A DNA stretch of 64,000 bases. It comes from Larkinella punicea (lineage in GTDB: Bacteria > Bacteroidota > Bacteroidia > Cytophagales > Spirosomataceae). Numbering within the stretch: position 1 is the first letter of the stretch; each line of letters begins with the position of its first letter. Below the pieces are notes generated by a model. The model ran no database searches and was not told the DNA's origin. It was given only the letters and a program-made list of their open reading frames with translations. The stretch is taken from positions 62,001 through 126,000 of the forward strand of contig NZ_QOWE01000010.1 of the NCBI RefSeq assembly GCF_003334855.1. Direction: 5' to 3'. Below, in pieces: positions 42,732 to 51,660 of the stretch. The position numbers were made by a program, and so were the translations under genes.

Positions 42732-43751
42732 ATGACCCCGGCTATTGACCAGATTCTGAAAGATGTTCGGAAGAAAAACTTTGCACCCCTGTATTTGTTG
42801 CACGGTGACGAAACGTATTTCGTGGATCTGATTGCGGATGAAATCGAAAAAGTGGCGGTTCCTGAGCACGAAAAGGGTTTTAATCAATTTACGGTTTTTG
42901 GCAAGGACACCCAGGTGGGGGCGGTAATCAACCTGGCCCGGCGCTATCCGTTCATGGCCGACCGGCAGTTGGTGCTGGTGAAGGAAGCCCAGCAGATGGG
43001 CGGTTTGAATGAAAAAGCCAGCCAGTCGTTGCTGGAAGATTACGCCAAATCACCGCTGCCTTCCACGATTCTGGTGTTGTGCCATACCGGCCCCTACGAC
43101 GAACGCAAGGCCCTCGCCAAAGCCATCGGCCAGAAAGGCGTATTGCTGAATTCCAAAAAACTGTATGATAACAAAGTGCCGGACTGGATTGGGGACTATT
43201 GCCGCCAGCAGAACGTAAAAATCAGCTTGAAAGCCATCCAGATGCTGTTCGACTACATTGGCAACGACCTGAAACGGCTGGCCAGTGAGATCGACAAAAT
43301 CATGATCAACCTGAAAGTCGGCGAGGAAATCAGCGCCGACACCGTGGAGCGGCTCGTCGGCATCAGCAAGGAATACAATGTGTTTGAACTGCAAAAAGCC
43401 CTCACGTTGCGGGATGTGCTGAAAGCCAACCGGATTGCCGATTATTTCGGTCGGAATCCGAAAGACAATCCGTTGCCGCCGATGCTGATCATTCTGTACC
43501 AGTTTTTTACAAAAGTGTTGATGGTACAGGCGTCCCGCGACCAATCCGAAAAAACCTTATCGACCTTGCTGGGTGTTCACACCTTTTTTGTGAAGGACTA
43601 TCTGCAAACCGCCCGGGCCTATCCGTTGTGGAAAGTGGCCGGGATCATCCATTCCATCCGGCAGGCCGATGCGTTGTCGAAAGGCATCGAGGCACCGTCG
43701 CTGAACGAAGGCGCTATTTTGAAGCAACTGGTGTACGAGATTCTGCACTAA
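42732..43751 (+). CDS. holA: DNA polymerase III subunit delta
   Basis: 339 aa, usual for HolA. Delta opens the beta sliding clamp as part of the clamp loader. Conserved parts are YLLHGDETYFVD near the start, the clamp-binding region (FTVFGKD, ARRYPFMADRQLVLVKEA), ILVLCHTGPYDERKALAKAI and the C-terminal domain with DYLQTARAYPLWKV. The degenerate ATPase fold lacks a Walker A motif, as expected. It follows the AcpH-type gene and is ended by a repeat and a terminator shared with a convergent tRNA. Confidence 0.93.
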   Translation: MTPAIDQILKDVRKKNFAPLYLLHGDETYFVDLIADEIEKVAVPEHEKGFNQFTVFGKDTQVGAVINLARRYPFMADRQLVLVKEAQQMGGLNEKASQSLLEDYAKSPLPSTILVLCHTGPYDERKALAKAIGQKGVLLNSKKLYDNKVPDWIGDYCRQQNVKISLKAIQMLFDYIGNDLKRLASEIDKIMINLKVGEEISADTVERLVGISKEYNVFELQKALTLRDVLKANRIADYFGRNPKDNPLPPMLIILYQFFTKVLMVQASRDQSEKTLSTLLGVHTFFVKDYLQTARAYPLWKVAGIIHSIRQADALSKGIEAPSLNEGAILKQLVYEILH

Positions 43752-43773
43752 CCTTCCGCCCCCCCGGTGTTTC

Positions 43774-43841
43774 GCCCCCCACCCCCTAAAGGGGGGCTTA
43801 AAAAAAACGGATCTAGAAGCCCCCTTTAGGGGGTGGGGGGC
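43774..43841. repeat. Palindrome with CCCCCTAAAGGGGG core
   Basis: Left arm 43774-43799 and right arm 43817-43841 are complementary except for one extra G. The core resembles CCCCTAAAGGGG of the TAGGACTT elements, and the flanks GTTTCG/CAAAAAC loosely match the ends seen there, but TAGGACTT is absent; it may be a shortened member. It follows holA and could stop its transcript. Confidence 0.75.
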
Positions 43842-43866
43842 AAAAACCGCTGACCCAGTCAAAAAC

Positions 43867-43896
43867 GCAAAAAACCGCCTGAAGGGGCGGTTTTGC
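43867..43896. terminator. Terminator at the holA/tRNA junction
   Basis: Hairpin AAAACCGCC (43871-43879) with GGCGGTTTT (43886-43894), extendable by GC ends, flanked by A and T runs on both strands. It can end holA transcripts and the convergent tRNA transcript. Confidence 0.8.
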
Positions 43897-43902
43897 TTTT
43901 CG

Positions 43903-43976
43903 TAGCGGGGACGAGAGTTGAACTCGTGACCTCAGGGTTATGAATCCTGTGCTCTAACCAACTGAGCTACCCCGCC
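43903..43976 (-). tRNA. tRNA with anticodon CAT, probably elongator Met
   Basis: 74 bases. Acceptor GGCGGGG/CCCCGCT (first pair G-T), D arm GCTCAGTTGGTTAGAGC, anticodon loop TTCATAA with CAT at plus positions 43940-43942, T arm ACGAGTTCAACTCTCGT, discriminator A. The anticodon stem has an A-C mismatch next to the loop. It lacks the initiator's three GC pairs beside the loop. A tRNA-Ile2 (CAT, later modified) cannot be excluded from sequence alone. CCA is not encoded. Confidence 0.85.
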
Positions 43977-43990
43977 AGATTTTTCGTGCC

Positions 43991-44022
43991 ACAAAAGTAA
44001 GAAAAAAAAACATCTACTCCAA
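43991..44022 (-). promoter_or_regulatory. Promoter of the CAT tRNA
   Basis: Minus strand TTG (44020-44022), 20 bases, TACTTTTGT (43991-43999): the same boxes and spacing as for tRNA-Leu and tRNA-Lys. Confidence 0.8.
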
Positions 44023-44031
44023 CAAACCTTT

Positions 44032-44064
44032 TTGAGTCTCGTGTTAAAATTCTGCTAACTTTGC
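44032..44064 (+). promoter_or_regulatory. Promoter of the START-like gene
   Basis: TTG at 44032-44034, 21 bases, TAACTTTGC at 44056-44064, 26 bases before the ATG at 44091. It fits the Bacteroidota consensus and lies back to back with the tRNA promoter. Confidence 0.65.
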
Positions 44065-44090
44065 CACATTACCTATTAAAAATCACTGAT

Positions 44091-44486
44091 ATGGAAAACT
44101 ATAAATTTATTGCGGAATACGAGCTGCGGGCATCTCCAAAGGTCCTTTTTCCCTATATCAGCACGGCTTCGGGCCTCTCTCAATGGTTTGCATCGAAAGT
44201 AAACGTCCGGCCGGATCATCAGTTTGATTTTTACTGGGACAACGAGAGTCACCCCGCCAAACAGGTTTCCATGCGTCAGAATAAAAGCGTTCGGTTCGAG
44301 TTTTTGAATGGCAATGACACCCCAACCGGCGAACATACCTACATCGACTTCCGGGTGGATGTCAGCGAACTGACCCAGTCGACGTTTCTACGCATCACCG
44401 ACTACTCTTCCAATACCGATCCCGACGAACTTAAATCCCTTTGGAACAGTTTAATCGATAAGTTAAAAGAAATCGTGGGAAGTTGA
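44091..44486 (+). CDS. START-like (SRPBCC) domain protein
   Basis: 131 aa from the ATG at 44091 (MENYKFIAEYELRASP). The fold is suggested by FPYISTASGLSQWFASKV, a typical SRPBCC/AHSA1-like start, then strands around DFYWDNESHPAK and a long C-terminal helix (LWNSLIDKLKEIVGS). Such small cytosolic proteins bind hydrophobic ligands or act like Aha1 on chaperones; function unknown here. The lptF/G gene begins six bases after the stop, so they are likely co-transcribed. A good promoter precedes it. Confidence 0.85.
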   Translation: MENYKFIAEYELRASPKVLFPYISTASGLSQWFASKVNVRPDHQFDFYWDNESHPAKQVSMRQNKSVRFEFLNGNDTPTGEHTYIDFRVDVSELTQSTFLRITDYSSNTDPDELKSLWNSLIDKLKEIVGS

Positions 44487-44492
44487 TTGCCA

Positions 44493-46010
44493 ATGAAAAA
44501 AATTGACAAGCTCATACTGAAGTCGTTTTGGGGGCCGTTCGTATTGACGCTTTGTGTAGTCGTGTTTATCTTTCTGATGCGTCTGATGATGTTTTACATC
44601 GACCAGTTTGTATCGAAAGACGTGGAGTTGCAGGTCTTTGCTAAGATCCTCTTCTATTTCAGCCTCATTACCATTCCCATTGCCCTGCCGCTGGCGGTGC
44701 TGCTGTCATCCCTGATGACCTACGGGAACCTCGGTGAATTCTTTGAACTGACGGCCTTGAAAAGCGCCGGTATTTCCCTGACCCGGGCCATGCGCCCCCT
44801 GCTGATCGTCGCCACCGGCATTGCTATTTTCTCCTTCTGGTTCAACAACAAAGTCGCCCCCTGGGCCAACCTTAAGGGCTACAGTCTGTTGTGGGACATT
44901 AAATCGTCGAAGGCCACGCTGAGCATCAAAGAAGGGATTTTTTACAACGATCTGCCCGGTTACAGCATCAAAGCGGATAAGAAGGATGGCGAAACCCTGC
45001 GCGGGATGGTGATTTACAAGCATCAGGAAAACGGTATGGAAACCGGAAACCGCGAAATTATTCTGGCGGATTCGGGACGCATGTTTACCACGCCCGACAA
45101 ACAATACCTGATTTTTGAGTTGTATAACGGCAACGATTACACCGAATATACCGATAACACCAGCGGTGTAACGTATGCCAGCAACGGTTCGCCCAACCAA
45201 CTGGCCAAGTTTTTGCGGAATGGGTTTCAGCACTACAAGCTCCGGATCAGCCTGGATTCATACGGGTTGAAACGGACGGACGAACAGCAGTTCGAATACC
45301 ACGAGTACATGAAAAATCTGACGGAGCTGGCCACGCTGACCGATTCGCTGAAGAAAGAACTGAAAGCCAGCCTGGCCGGAACGGCGACAACTTCCCGGCA
45401 ATACTATAGTTACCAGTTCAAGCAGCCGCAACCCGTGATCGTCACCAATCCCAACACGCCGGTGCCGCCCGTGGTGAAGGCCGGCAAGTGGATCGATTCG
45501 CTGCTGGCGCGGCCTGTGGAGGCCCGAATCAAGGGCGAAACCAACGAAATGGCCTTGTCGCAGGCCCGCAACATGCTTTCCTACGCCGAATCGAACCAGA
45601 CCTATCTGAAAGAGAAAGGCAAAACCGTCAACCGGTATGAACTCGAGAGCCACCATAAGTTTACTCAGGCCATTTCGTGTTTCATCATGTTTCTGATCGG
45701 GGCGCCCCTGGGGGCGATTATCAAAAAAGGCGGTTTTGGTATTCCGGTGCTGGTGTCGATTATCTTCTTCATTCTGCTGTACGTTCTGACCCTGACGGGC
45801 GATAAATACGCCAAAGATGGGTTGATCTGGGTACCGGCCGGGGCCTGGATGGCGAACGCGATTTTGCTGCCGGTCGGGCTTTATCTCATGAAACAGGCCC
45901 GCAACGATTCCCGGCTGTTTGACAAGGATGTCTACGTCATCGCCTTCGAGCGGCTGAAAAAGCGGTATATCAACTGGCGCACGAGCCGCCGGGAAACCCG
46001 GGTCGCCTGA
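44493..46010 (+). CDS. LptF/LptG family lipopolysaccharide export permease
   Basis: 505 aa from the ATG at 44493. Three N-terminal membrane helices ([57 protein letters not shown]) and three C-terminal helices ([19 protein letters not shown] onward) flank a periplasmic jellyroll domain of about 250 residues. The segment [16 protein letters not shown] is the family coupling helix region that contacts the LptB ATPase. It carries LPS from the inner membrane. It is longer than E. coli LptF because of an extended middle domain, usual for Bacteroidota. LptF or LptG cannot be distinguished here. Confidence 0.9.
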   Translation: MKKIDKLILKSFWGPFVLTLCVVVFIFLMRLMMFYIDQFVSKDVELQVFAKILFYFSLITIPIALPLAVLLSSLMTYGNLGEFFELTALKSAGISLTRAMRPLLIVATGIAIFSFWFNNKVAPWANLKGYSLLWDIKSSKATLSIKEGIFYNDLPGYSIKADKKDGETLRGMVIYKHQENGMETGNREIILADSGRMFTTPDKQYLIFELYNGNDYTEYTDNTSGVTYASNGSPNQLAKFLRNGFQHYKLRISLDSYGLKRTDEQQFEYHEYMKNLTELATLTDSLKKELKASLAGTATTSRQYYSYQFKQPQPVIVTNPNTPVPPVVKAGKWIDSLLARPVEARIKGETNEMALSQARNMLSYAESNQTYLKEKGKTVNRYELESHHKFTQAISCFIMFLIGAPLGAIIKKGGFGIPVLVSIIFFILLYVLTLTGDKYAKDGLIWVPAGAWMANAILLPVGLYLMKQARNDSRLFDKDVYVIAFERLKKRYINWRTSRRETRVA

Positions 46011-46052
46011 AATATTCTGCACCGGTTTTTCAGCAGATAAGAAATAAAATCG

Positions 46053-46061
46053 TACTTTTGC
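46053..46061 (+). promoter_or_regulatory. -7 box of the rpsO promoter
   Basis: TACTTTTGC, identical to the tRNA promoters' -7 box, 39 bases before the rpsO ATG. The -33 region lacks an exact TTG. Confidence 0.5.
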
Positions 46062-46099
46062 GTTTCATTCATTTTTTCATTACTATTAGCTATCTGACG

Positions 46100-46375
46100 A
46101 TGTATTTAAATACCGAGAAAAAGCAAGAAATCTTTGCTGCTCAGGGGTTCAACAGAACTGCGGAAGACTCTGGGTCGGCTGAATCTCAGATTGCACTGTT
46201 CACATTCCGGATTAACCACCTGACAGAGCATCTGAAAAAGCACAAACACGATTATGGCACCCGGCTTGGCCTGCTGAAACTGGTAGGAAAGCGCCGTCGG
46301 TTGCTGGATTATCTGATTAAAAAAGATATTAGTCGTTACCGGGCCATCATTGTCGAATTAGGTCTCCGGAAGTAA
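46100..46375 (+). CDS. rpsO: 30S ribosomal protein S15
   Basis: 91 aa from the ATG at 46100 ([13 protein letters not shown]); the open frame extends 14 codons upstream without homology. Conserved S15 residues are visible in [36 protein letters not shown] and [10 protein letters not shown]. It binds 16S rRNA early in small-subunit assembly. The rpsO-pnp order is the common bacterial arrangement, though a terminator-like hairpin and about 200 bases lie between. Confidence 0.98.
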   Translation: MYLNTEKKQEIFAAQGFNRTAEDSGSAESQIALFTFRINHLTEHLKKHKHDYGTRLGLLKLVGKRRRLLDYLIKKDISRYRAIIVELGLRK

Positions 46376-46388
46376 TTCCTTCTTTGCA

Positions 46389-46417
46389 TCAGGGAACCCC
46401 TCAAACCGGTTCCCTGA
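46389..46417 (+). terminator. Terminator after rpsO
   Basis: 10-bp stem TCAGGGAACC (46389-46398) with GGTTCCCTGA (46408-46417), nine-base loop, followed by TTTCATGTTTT. Only 13 bases after the rpsO stop; partial readthrough into pnp is possible. Confidence 0.65.
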
Positions 46418-46573
46418 TTTCATGTTTTACGTTTCGTATTTACGCTGTTTTTTAGATTTTTTTACGTTCGGATGGTCCGACGAAGCGGTCTGCGAGTAAG
46501 TTTAGTATAGTTGCGGTCTTTCAGTAGAAACAATCGGTTTATAAAGCGGCAGTCGTGTATTATTCTCTAAAGT

Positions 46574-48715
46574 ATGTCACAAATCATCACGCAATCCATT
46601 AACCTTCCAGACGGACGTACCATCACCATCGAAACGGGCAAACTGGCCCGTCAGGCCGATGGTGCCGTAGTCGTTCGGTTGGGCGATACCATGTTGCTGG
46701 CAACAGTGGTCTCGAATAAAGAAGGAAAAGAAGGCGCAGATTTTCTGCCCCTTTCCGTCGATTATCAGGAAAAATTCGCGGCTTCCGGTCGCATTCCGGG
46801 GAGCTTTCAGCGCCGGGAAGGCCGGTTGGGCGATCACGAAGTATTGATCAGCCGCCTGGTTGACCGCGCCCTGCGCCCCATCTTCCCCGAAGATTATCAT
46901 GCCGACACCCAGGTCATGATCACGTTGATTTCGGCGGATGCCGAAGTTCTGCCGGATGCCCTGGCGGCTTTGGCGGCATCGTCCGCCCTGGCGGTTTCGG
47001 ACATCCCCTTCAACGGGCCGATTTCCGAAGTACGGGTTGCTAAAATCGACGGCGCTTATCAGATTAACCCCAAAACCTCCGATCTGGAACGGGCAACGCT
47101 CGACCTGATCGTGGCCGCTACGGCGAAAGACGTTTGTATGGTCGAAGGCCAGATGAACGAGTGTTCGGAAGAAGAAGTGGTCGAGGCCATTAAAGCCGCT
47201 CACGAAGTCATCAAATTGCAGTGTGCCGCTCAGAAAGAACTGGAAGCCGCCGTTGGCAAGCAGGAGAAGCGGGTCTACAGCCACGAAACGCACGACGAAG
47301 AACTCCGTCAGTTGGTTCACCAGCAGTGTTACGACAAAGTTTACGCGGTGGCCCTGCAGGCGAATAAAAATAAGAAAGTTCGCAGCGAATCGTTCAAAGC
47401 GGTTTTCGACGAATTCAAGAATATTCTTTTCCCGGATGGCGACGTCGATGGCTTTAAATTGTCATTGGCGAAAACCTATTTTCACGATGTCCAGTGGGAA
47501 GCCTCCCGCCGATTGGTGCTCGATGAGCGCTATCGCCTGGACGGCCGGAAGCTGGACGAAATCCGTCAGATCACGACCGAAGTCGATTACCTGCCTTCGG
47601 CCCACGGCTCGGCGGTGTTCACCCGCGGTGAAACCCAGTCGCTGACCACGGTGACGCTCGGTACGAAAATGGATGAGCAGATTGTCGATCAGGCGATGCT
47701 GCAAGGCTATTCCAAATTCCTGTTGCATTACAACTTCCCGGGCTTTTCGACGGGTGAAGTGAAACCGAACCGGGGCGCAGGTCGCCGGGAAATCGGTCAC
47801 GGAAACCTGGCGCACCGCGCGTTGAAGAAAGTGTTGCCACCGGAAGCCGACAATCCGTATACAATCCGGATCGTTTCCGACATTCTGGAATCGAACGGTT
47901 CGTCATCGATGGCCACGGTTTGCGCCGGAACGCTGGCGCTGATGGATGCCGGGGTGAAAATCAAAGCACCGGTGGCCGGGATTGCAATGGGATTGATCAC
48001 GGACAATGCCGGTAAATACGCCGTTCTGTCCGACATCCTGGGCGACGAAGACCACTTGGGCGACATGGACTTCAAGGTAACGGGTACCGAAGCCGGTATT
48101 ACCGCCTGTCAGATGGATATTAAAGTCGACGGTTTGTCATACGAGGTGCTGACCGAGGCTCTGCACCAGGCCAAAGCCGGTCGTCTGCACATTCTGGGCG
48201 AAATGAACAAGTCCCTGACGGCTCCCCGTCCGGAACTGAAACCCCACGCCCCGCGCGCGATTACCATCAAGATCGACCGCGAGTTTATTGGTGCCGTAAT
48301 CGGACCAGGCGGTAAAGTGGTACAGGAAATTCAGAAAGAATCCGGTACGACAATTGTCATCGAAGAAAAAGACAATGCCGGTTATGTTAACATCTTCTCG
48401 ACCAACCAGGTCGGAATGGACAAAGCGGTTTCCCGGATTCGGGGCATCGTCACCGTTCCGGAAGTGGGCGAGATTTACGATGGAAAAGTAAAAACCATCA
48501 TGCCGTTCGGCGCGTTCGTCGAGTTCCTGCCGGGTAAAGATGGATTATTGCACATTTCCGAGATCAAGTGGGATCGTCTGGAAACCATGGATGGCGTACT
48601 CGAAGTGGGTGAAGAGGTCCGGGTGAAGTTGATTGAAGTCGACAAAAAAACCGGAAAATACCGTCTCTCGCGGAAAATACTACTGCCCAGGCCCGTGAAC
48701 AAAAATCCAGCCTGA
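46574..48715 (+). CDS. pnp: Polyribonucleotide nucleotidyltransferase (PNPase)
   Basis: 713 aa. Two RNase PH domains (about 10-230 and 310-540) joined by a helical part, then KH ([21 protein letters not shown], near 560) and S1 ([20 protein letters not shown], near 635). Active-site and phosphate-binding stretches include [24 protein letters not shown] and [19 protein letters not shown]. It degrades RNA 3' to 5' using phosphate. rpsO lies upstream and rpoD downstream. The C-terminus stops soon after S1, shorter than in E. coli. Confidence 0.97.
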   Translation: MSQIITQSINLPDGRTITIETGKLARQADGAVVVRLGDTMLLATVVSNKEGKEGADFLPLSVDYQEKFAASGRIPGSFQRREGRLGDHEVLISRLVDRALRPIFPEDYHADTQVMITLISADAEVLPDALAALAASSALAVSDIPFNGPISEVRVAKIDGAYQINPKTSDLERATLDLIVAATAKDVCMVEGQMNECSEEEVVEAIKAAHEVIKLQCAAQKELEAAVGKQEKRVYSHETHDEELRQLVHQQCYDKVYAVALQANKNKKVRSESFKAVFDEFKNILFPDGDVDGFKLSLAKTYFHDVQWEASRRLVLDERYRLDGRKLDEIRQITTEVDYLPSAHGSAVFTRGETQSLTTVTLGTKMDEQIVDQAMLQGYSKFLLHYNFPGFSTGEVKPNRGAGRREIGHGNLAHRALKKVLPPEADNPYTIRIVSDILESNGSSSMATVCAGTLALMDAGVKIKAPVAGIAMGLITDNAGKYAVLSDILGDEDHLGDMDFKVTGTEAGITACQMDIKVDGLSYEVLTEALHQAKAGRLHILGEMNKSLTAPRPELKPHAPRAITIKIDREFIGAVIGPGGKVVQEIQKESGTTIVIEEKDNAGYVNIFSTNQVGMDKAVSRIRGIVTVPEVGEIYDGKVKTIMPFGAFVEFLPGKDGLLHISEIKWDRLETMDGVLEVGEEVRVKLIEVDKKTGKYRLSRKILLPRPVNKNPA

Positions 48716-48805
48716 TTTGTTACATTTTAGTGTACAGAATCAGTTTATGATTTCGTTACCAATTGGACTTGCGTAGGCGGTCAGCCGATGAAGTAGTATT
48801 AAAAC

Positions 48806-48830
48806 CGGACTGCCGGAAGGCAGTATTCCG
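48806..48830 (+). promoter_or_regulatory. Hairpin directly before the rpoD start codon
   Basis: CGGACTGCC (48806-48814), loop GGAA, GGCAG, a three-base bulge (TAT) and TCCG (48827-48830): a nine-pair stem capped by a GNRA tetraloop, ending three bases before the ATG at 48834. It would lie in the ribosome landing zone of the sigma factor message and could control translation (inference). Confidence 0.45.
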
Positions 48831-48833
48831 TAC

Positions 48834-49697
48834 ATGAGACAGCTAAAGATTTCAAAACAGATTACCAACCGCGAGAGCCAATCGCTTGATAAGTATTTGC
48901 AGGAGATTGGTAAAGTGGATTTATTAACGCCCGACGAAGAAGTTCAGTTGGCCCAGAAAATCCGGGAAGGCGACCAGTTGTCGCTGGAACGGCTGACCAA
49001 AGCCAACCTCCGGTTCGTTGTATCCGTAGCAAAACAGTATCAAAACCAGGGTTTGTCATTGGGTGACCTGATCAACGAGGGAAACCTCGGTCTGATCAAA
49101 GCCGCCCAGCGTTTTGACGAAACCCGGGGGTTCAAATTTATTTCGTACGCCGTTTGGTGGATTCGCCAGTCGATTCTGCAAGCATTGGCCGAACAGTCGC
49201 GGATTGTTCGGCTGCCGCTGAACCGGGTGGGTTCCCTGAACAAAATTTCCAAGACGTTTTCCGACCTGGAGCAGAAATTCGAACGCGAACCGTCACCGGA
49301 AGAACTGGCCGCCGTGCTGGAGATTTCGGCGGCCGAAGTGGTCGATACGCTGAAAATTTCCGGTCGTCACGTGTCTATGGATGCGCCGTTTGTGCAGGGC
49401 GAAGAAAACAGTTTGCTCGACGTTCTCGAAAACGATGGCGAAGACAAACCGGATTCGGGCCTGATCAACGATTCCTTGCGGAAAGAAGTACAACGGGCCC
49501 TGTCGACGCTGACTCAACGGGAAGCCGATGTCATCACACTCTATTTCGGTCTGAATGGCGAACACGCCATGACGCTCGAAGAAATCGGGGAGAAATTTAA
49601 CCTGACCCGGGAGCGCGTTCGGCAAATCAAGGAAAAAGCCATCCGCCGTCTGCGGCATACGTCCCGTTCCAAAGCGTTGAAAACGTATTTGGGGTAG
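48834..49697 (+). CDS. rpoD: RNA polymerase primary sigma factor (RpoD/SigA type)
   Basis: 287 aa, the short group-1 sigma of Bacteroidota, without the long acidic region 1.1. Region 1.2 is [10 protein letters not shown], region 2 is [20 protein letters not shown] through [19 protein letters not shown], region 3 contains [17 protein letters not shown], and region 4.2 is [20 protein letters not shown]. This sigma recognises TTG-N19-21-TAnnTTTG rather than the E. coli -35/-10 pair, consistent with the tRNA promoters in this window. A hairpin lies directly before the start; pnp ends 118 bases upstream. Confidence 0.97.
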   Translation: MRQLKISKQITNRESQSLDKYLQEIGKVDLLTPDEEVQLAQKIREGDQLSLERLTKANLRFVVSVAKQYQNQGLSLGDLINEGNLGLIKAAQRFDETRGFKFISYAVWWIRQSILQALAEQSRIVRLPLNRVGSLNKISKTFSDLEQKFEREPSPEELAAVLEISAAEVVDTLKISGRHVSMDAPFVQGEENSLLDVLENDGEDKPDSGLINDSLRKEVQRALSTLTQREADVITLYFGLNGEHAMTLEEIGEKFNLTRERVRQIKEKAIRRLRHTSRSKALKTYLG

Positions 49698-49729
49698 ACG
49701 AATTGTAAGAATACGCCGAGATCGTAAAG

Positions 49730-49770
49730 AAAAGCCGGGAATGCAGAGATACTTTGCGGACTCGGCTTTT
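49730..49770 (+). terminator. Terminator after rpoD
   Basis: AAAAGCCG (49730-49737) pairs with CGGCTTTT (49763-49770), and an eight-T run follows. The loop is long (25 bases) but may form inner pairs. Confidence 0.6.
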
Positions 49771-49805
49771 TTTTGTGATCTCATTTTACTAACCCTCCGA
49801 TTGTT

Positions 49806-51557
49806 GTGGCTATTCATCAGCACGTACTGAATCTCGTTGAATTGTGTGTCCGCAAGGGCATTCGGCAGGCCATCGTTTCACCCGGTTCCCGCAGCGCACC
49901 CATCACGCTGGCCCTGGCGCGTCATCCGGAAATGACCACCCGTGCCGTGGCCGACGAACGCTCCGCCGGTTTTATTGCGATGGGCCTGGCGCAGCAACTT
50001 CGTCAGCCGGTGATTCTGGTCTGTACGTCCGGCAGTGCGGTCTATAACCTGGCCCCCGCCGTGGCCGAAGCCTACTTTCAGGAAATACCGCTGCTGATTC
50101 TGACCGCCGACCGGCCCAAAGAATGGACGCACCAGCAGGACGGGCAAACGATTTACCAGACCGACATTTTTGGGAAGCACGTCAAACAATCGTTTGAACT
50201 GCCCGCCGATTTTGTCCACCCCGATGCCCGCTGGTTTGCCGAACGGGCGACGAACGAAGCCGTCAATCTGGCGTGGGCGGAACCGCGCGGTCCGGTACAC
50301 ATCAACATTCCGTTGCGCGAACCGCTGTATCCGGTGGGAGACGAAACCTTTCAGTATCCGGCCGTTCGGGTGATTGAACAACTGACGGCGGCATCGGCTT
50401 TGTCGTCGGAAACCTGGCACCGTTTGCAGGAGGAGTGGGAAACCGCCGAGCGGAAATTGATTGCCATTGGACAGGGGCCGCACGATCCGGCCTTGCTGGC
50501 GATTCTGAAAAAGATCAGCGAAGAATGGCGGATTCCGGTGGTGGGCGATGTGATTTCGAATCTGCCGCGCAACGGGGAGTTCGTCACGCAGCAGGATATT
50601 TTTCTGAGTTCTGCCAATGAAGAATTGAAAAATAACCTCGTACCGGATTTGCTGATCACCTGCGGCCAGTCGTTCATTTCGAAACAACTTAAAGTGTTCC
50701 TGCGGAATCACCAACCCAAAGCACACTGGCAGATTCAACCGCATAACCGCCTGGCCGATCCGTTTCAGTCCCTGACGCGCCTGATCCCGCATGAGCCGAC
50801 GGCTTTTTTCGAAAAACTATTCTCGGATATTGATTACCAGCGGTTTGTGAGCAATGACGACGAGGATTCCGACGACAATTTTCAGGAGCAGTGGCAAACC
50901 CTGGATCGGAAAGCGACGCGCCTGCTGAGTCAATTCCTGAAAGACGAGACGGTTTTTCACGAATGGGCGGTCATTCAGCGGATTCTGGATGAACTACCCG
51001 CGGACAGCCAGCTTCACGTGGCCAACAGCATGCCGGTTCGGTACGTCAATTTTTGCGGAATGCCTGAAAACCAGCGGGTGGAGGTGTTTGCCAATCGCGG
51101 AACCAGCGGCATCGACGGTTGTTTGAGTACGGCAGTGGGCGCGGCTTTGACGACGGATCAACTCGTGACGGCCTTGATTGGCGATGTCGCCTTCTTTTAT
51201 GACCGGAATGGCCTTTGGAACAACCTGGTTCCGGCCAATTTGCGCGTCATTGTGCTCAATAACCACGGCGGCAACATTTTCCGGATCATCGACGGGCCGT
51301 CCAAACAGCCGGAACTCAGTGCCTATTTTGAAACGAGCCAACCGCTTTCGGCCGAAAATACGGCAAAAGACGCCGGTCTGGCGTATACGAAAGTGGCCTC
51401 GTATGGCAATTTAAAAACCGCCCTGGCGGATTTTTTTTCAAAGGCTGATCGGGGCAAATTGCTGGAAATTGAAACGGACCGGTATGTCAATGCAGAACAA
51501 TTCCAACGGTATAAACAACTGGTGCAGGAAACCTTTTTAGATCGACAAAACCGTTAA
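49806..51557 (+). CDS. menD: 2-succinyl-5-enolpyruvyl-6-hydroxy-3-cyclohexene-1-carboxylate synthase
   Basis: 583 aa from a GTG start at 49806 (no ATG in the frame nearby). MenD joins isochorismate and 2-oxoglutarate in menaquinone synthesis, using thiamine diphosphate. Visible parts are VSPGSRSAPITLALA, the cofactor-activating Glu in ADERSAGFIAMGLA, CTSGSAVYNLAPAVAEA, ILTADRPKEW, the C-terminal ThDP motif beginning ALIGDVAFFYDRNGLWNN and NNHGGNIFRI. It stands alone; other men genes are not in this window. Confidence 0.96.
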   Translation: MAIHQHVLNLVELCVRKGIRQAIVSPGSRSAPITLALARHPEMTTRAVADERSAGFIAMGLAQQLRQPVILVCTSGSAVYNLAPAVAEAYFQEIPLLILTADRPKEWTHQQDGQTIYQTDIFGKHVKQSFELPADFVHPDARWFAERATNEAVNLAWAEPRGPVHINIPLREPLYPVGDETFQYPAVRVIEQLTAASALSSETWHRLQEEWETAERKLIAIGQGPHDPALLAILKKISEEWRIPVVGDVISNLPRNGEFVTQQDIFLSSANEELKNNLVPDLLITCGQSFISKQLKVFLRNHQPKAHWQIQPHNRLADPFQSLTRLIPHEPTAFFEKLFSDIDYQRFVSNDDEDSDDNFQEQWQTLDRKATRLLSQFLKDETVFHEWAVIQRILDELPADSQLHVANSMPVRYVNFCGMPENQRVEVFANRGTSGIDGCLSTAVGAALTTDQLVTALIGDVAFFYDRNGLWNNLVPANLRVIVLNNHGGNIFRIIDGPSKQPELSAYFETSQPLSAENTAKDAGLAYTKVASYGNLKTALADFFSKADRGKLLEIETDRYVNAEQFQRYKQLVQETFLDRQNR

Positions 51558-51594
51558 AACGGTTTCCTAAATCTATATTCCGATTTTCTCTAAA

Positions 51595-51615
51595 CCCACG
51601 GTTGGAAACCGTGGG
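51595..51615. terminator. Hairpin after menD
   Basis: CCCACGGTT (51595-51603) with AACCGTGGG (51607-51615) and a three-base loop. It lies between convergent genes. No strong T run follows directly, so terminator function is tentative. Confidence 0.45.
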
Positions 51616-51660
51616 CTGTTAAAAAACGGTTAGAGTCCCCGTTTTTAGGTTCGAAATGAA

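Noticed and set aside
49878-50792. 304-codon minus-strand frame within menD
   Set aside because: All MenD motifs are on the plus strand; composition of this frame is shadow-like.
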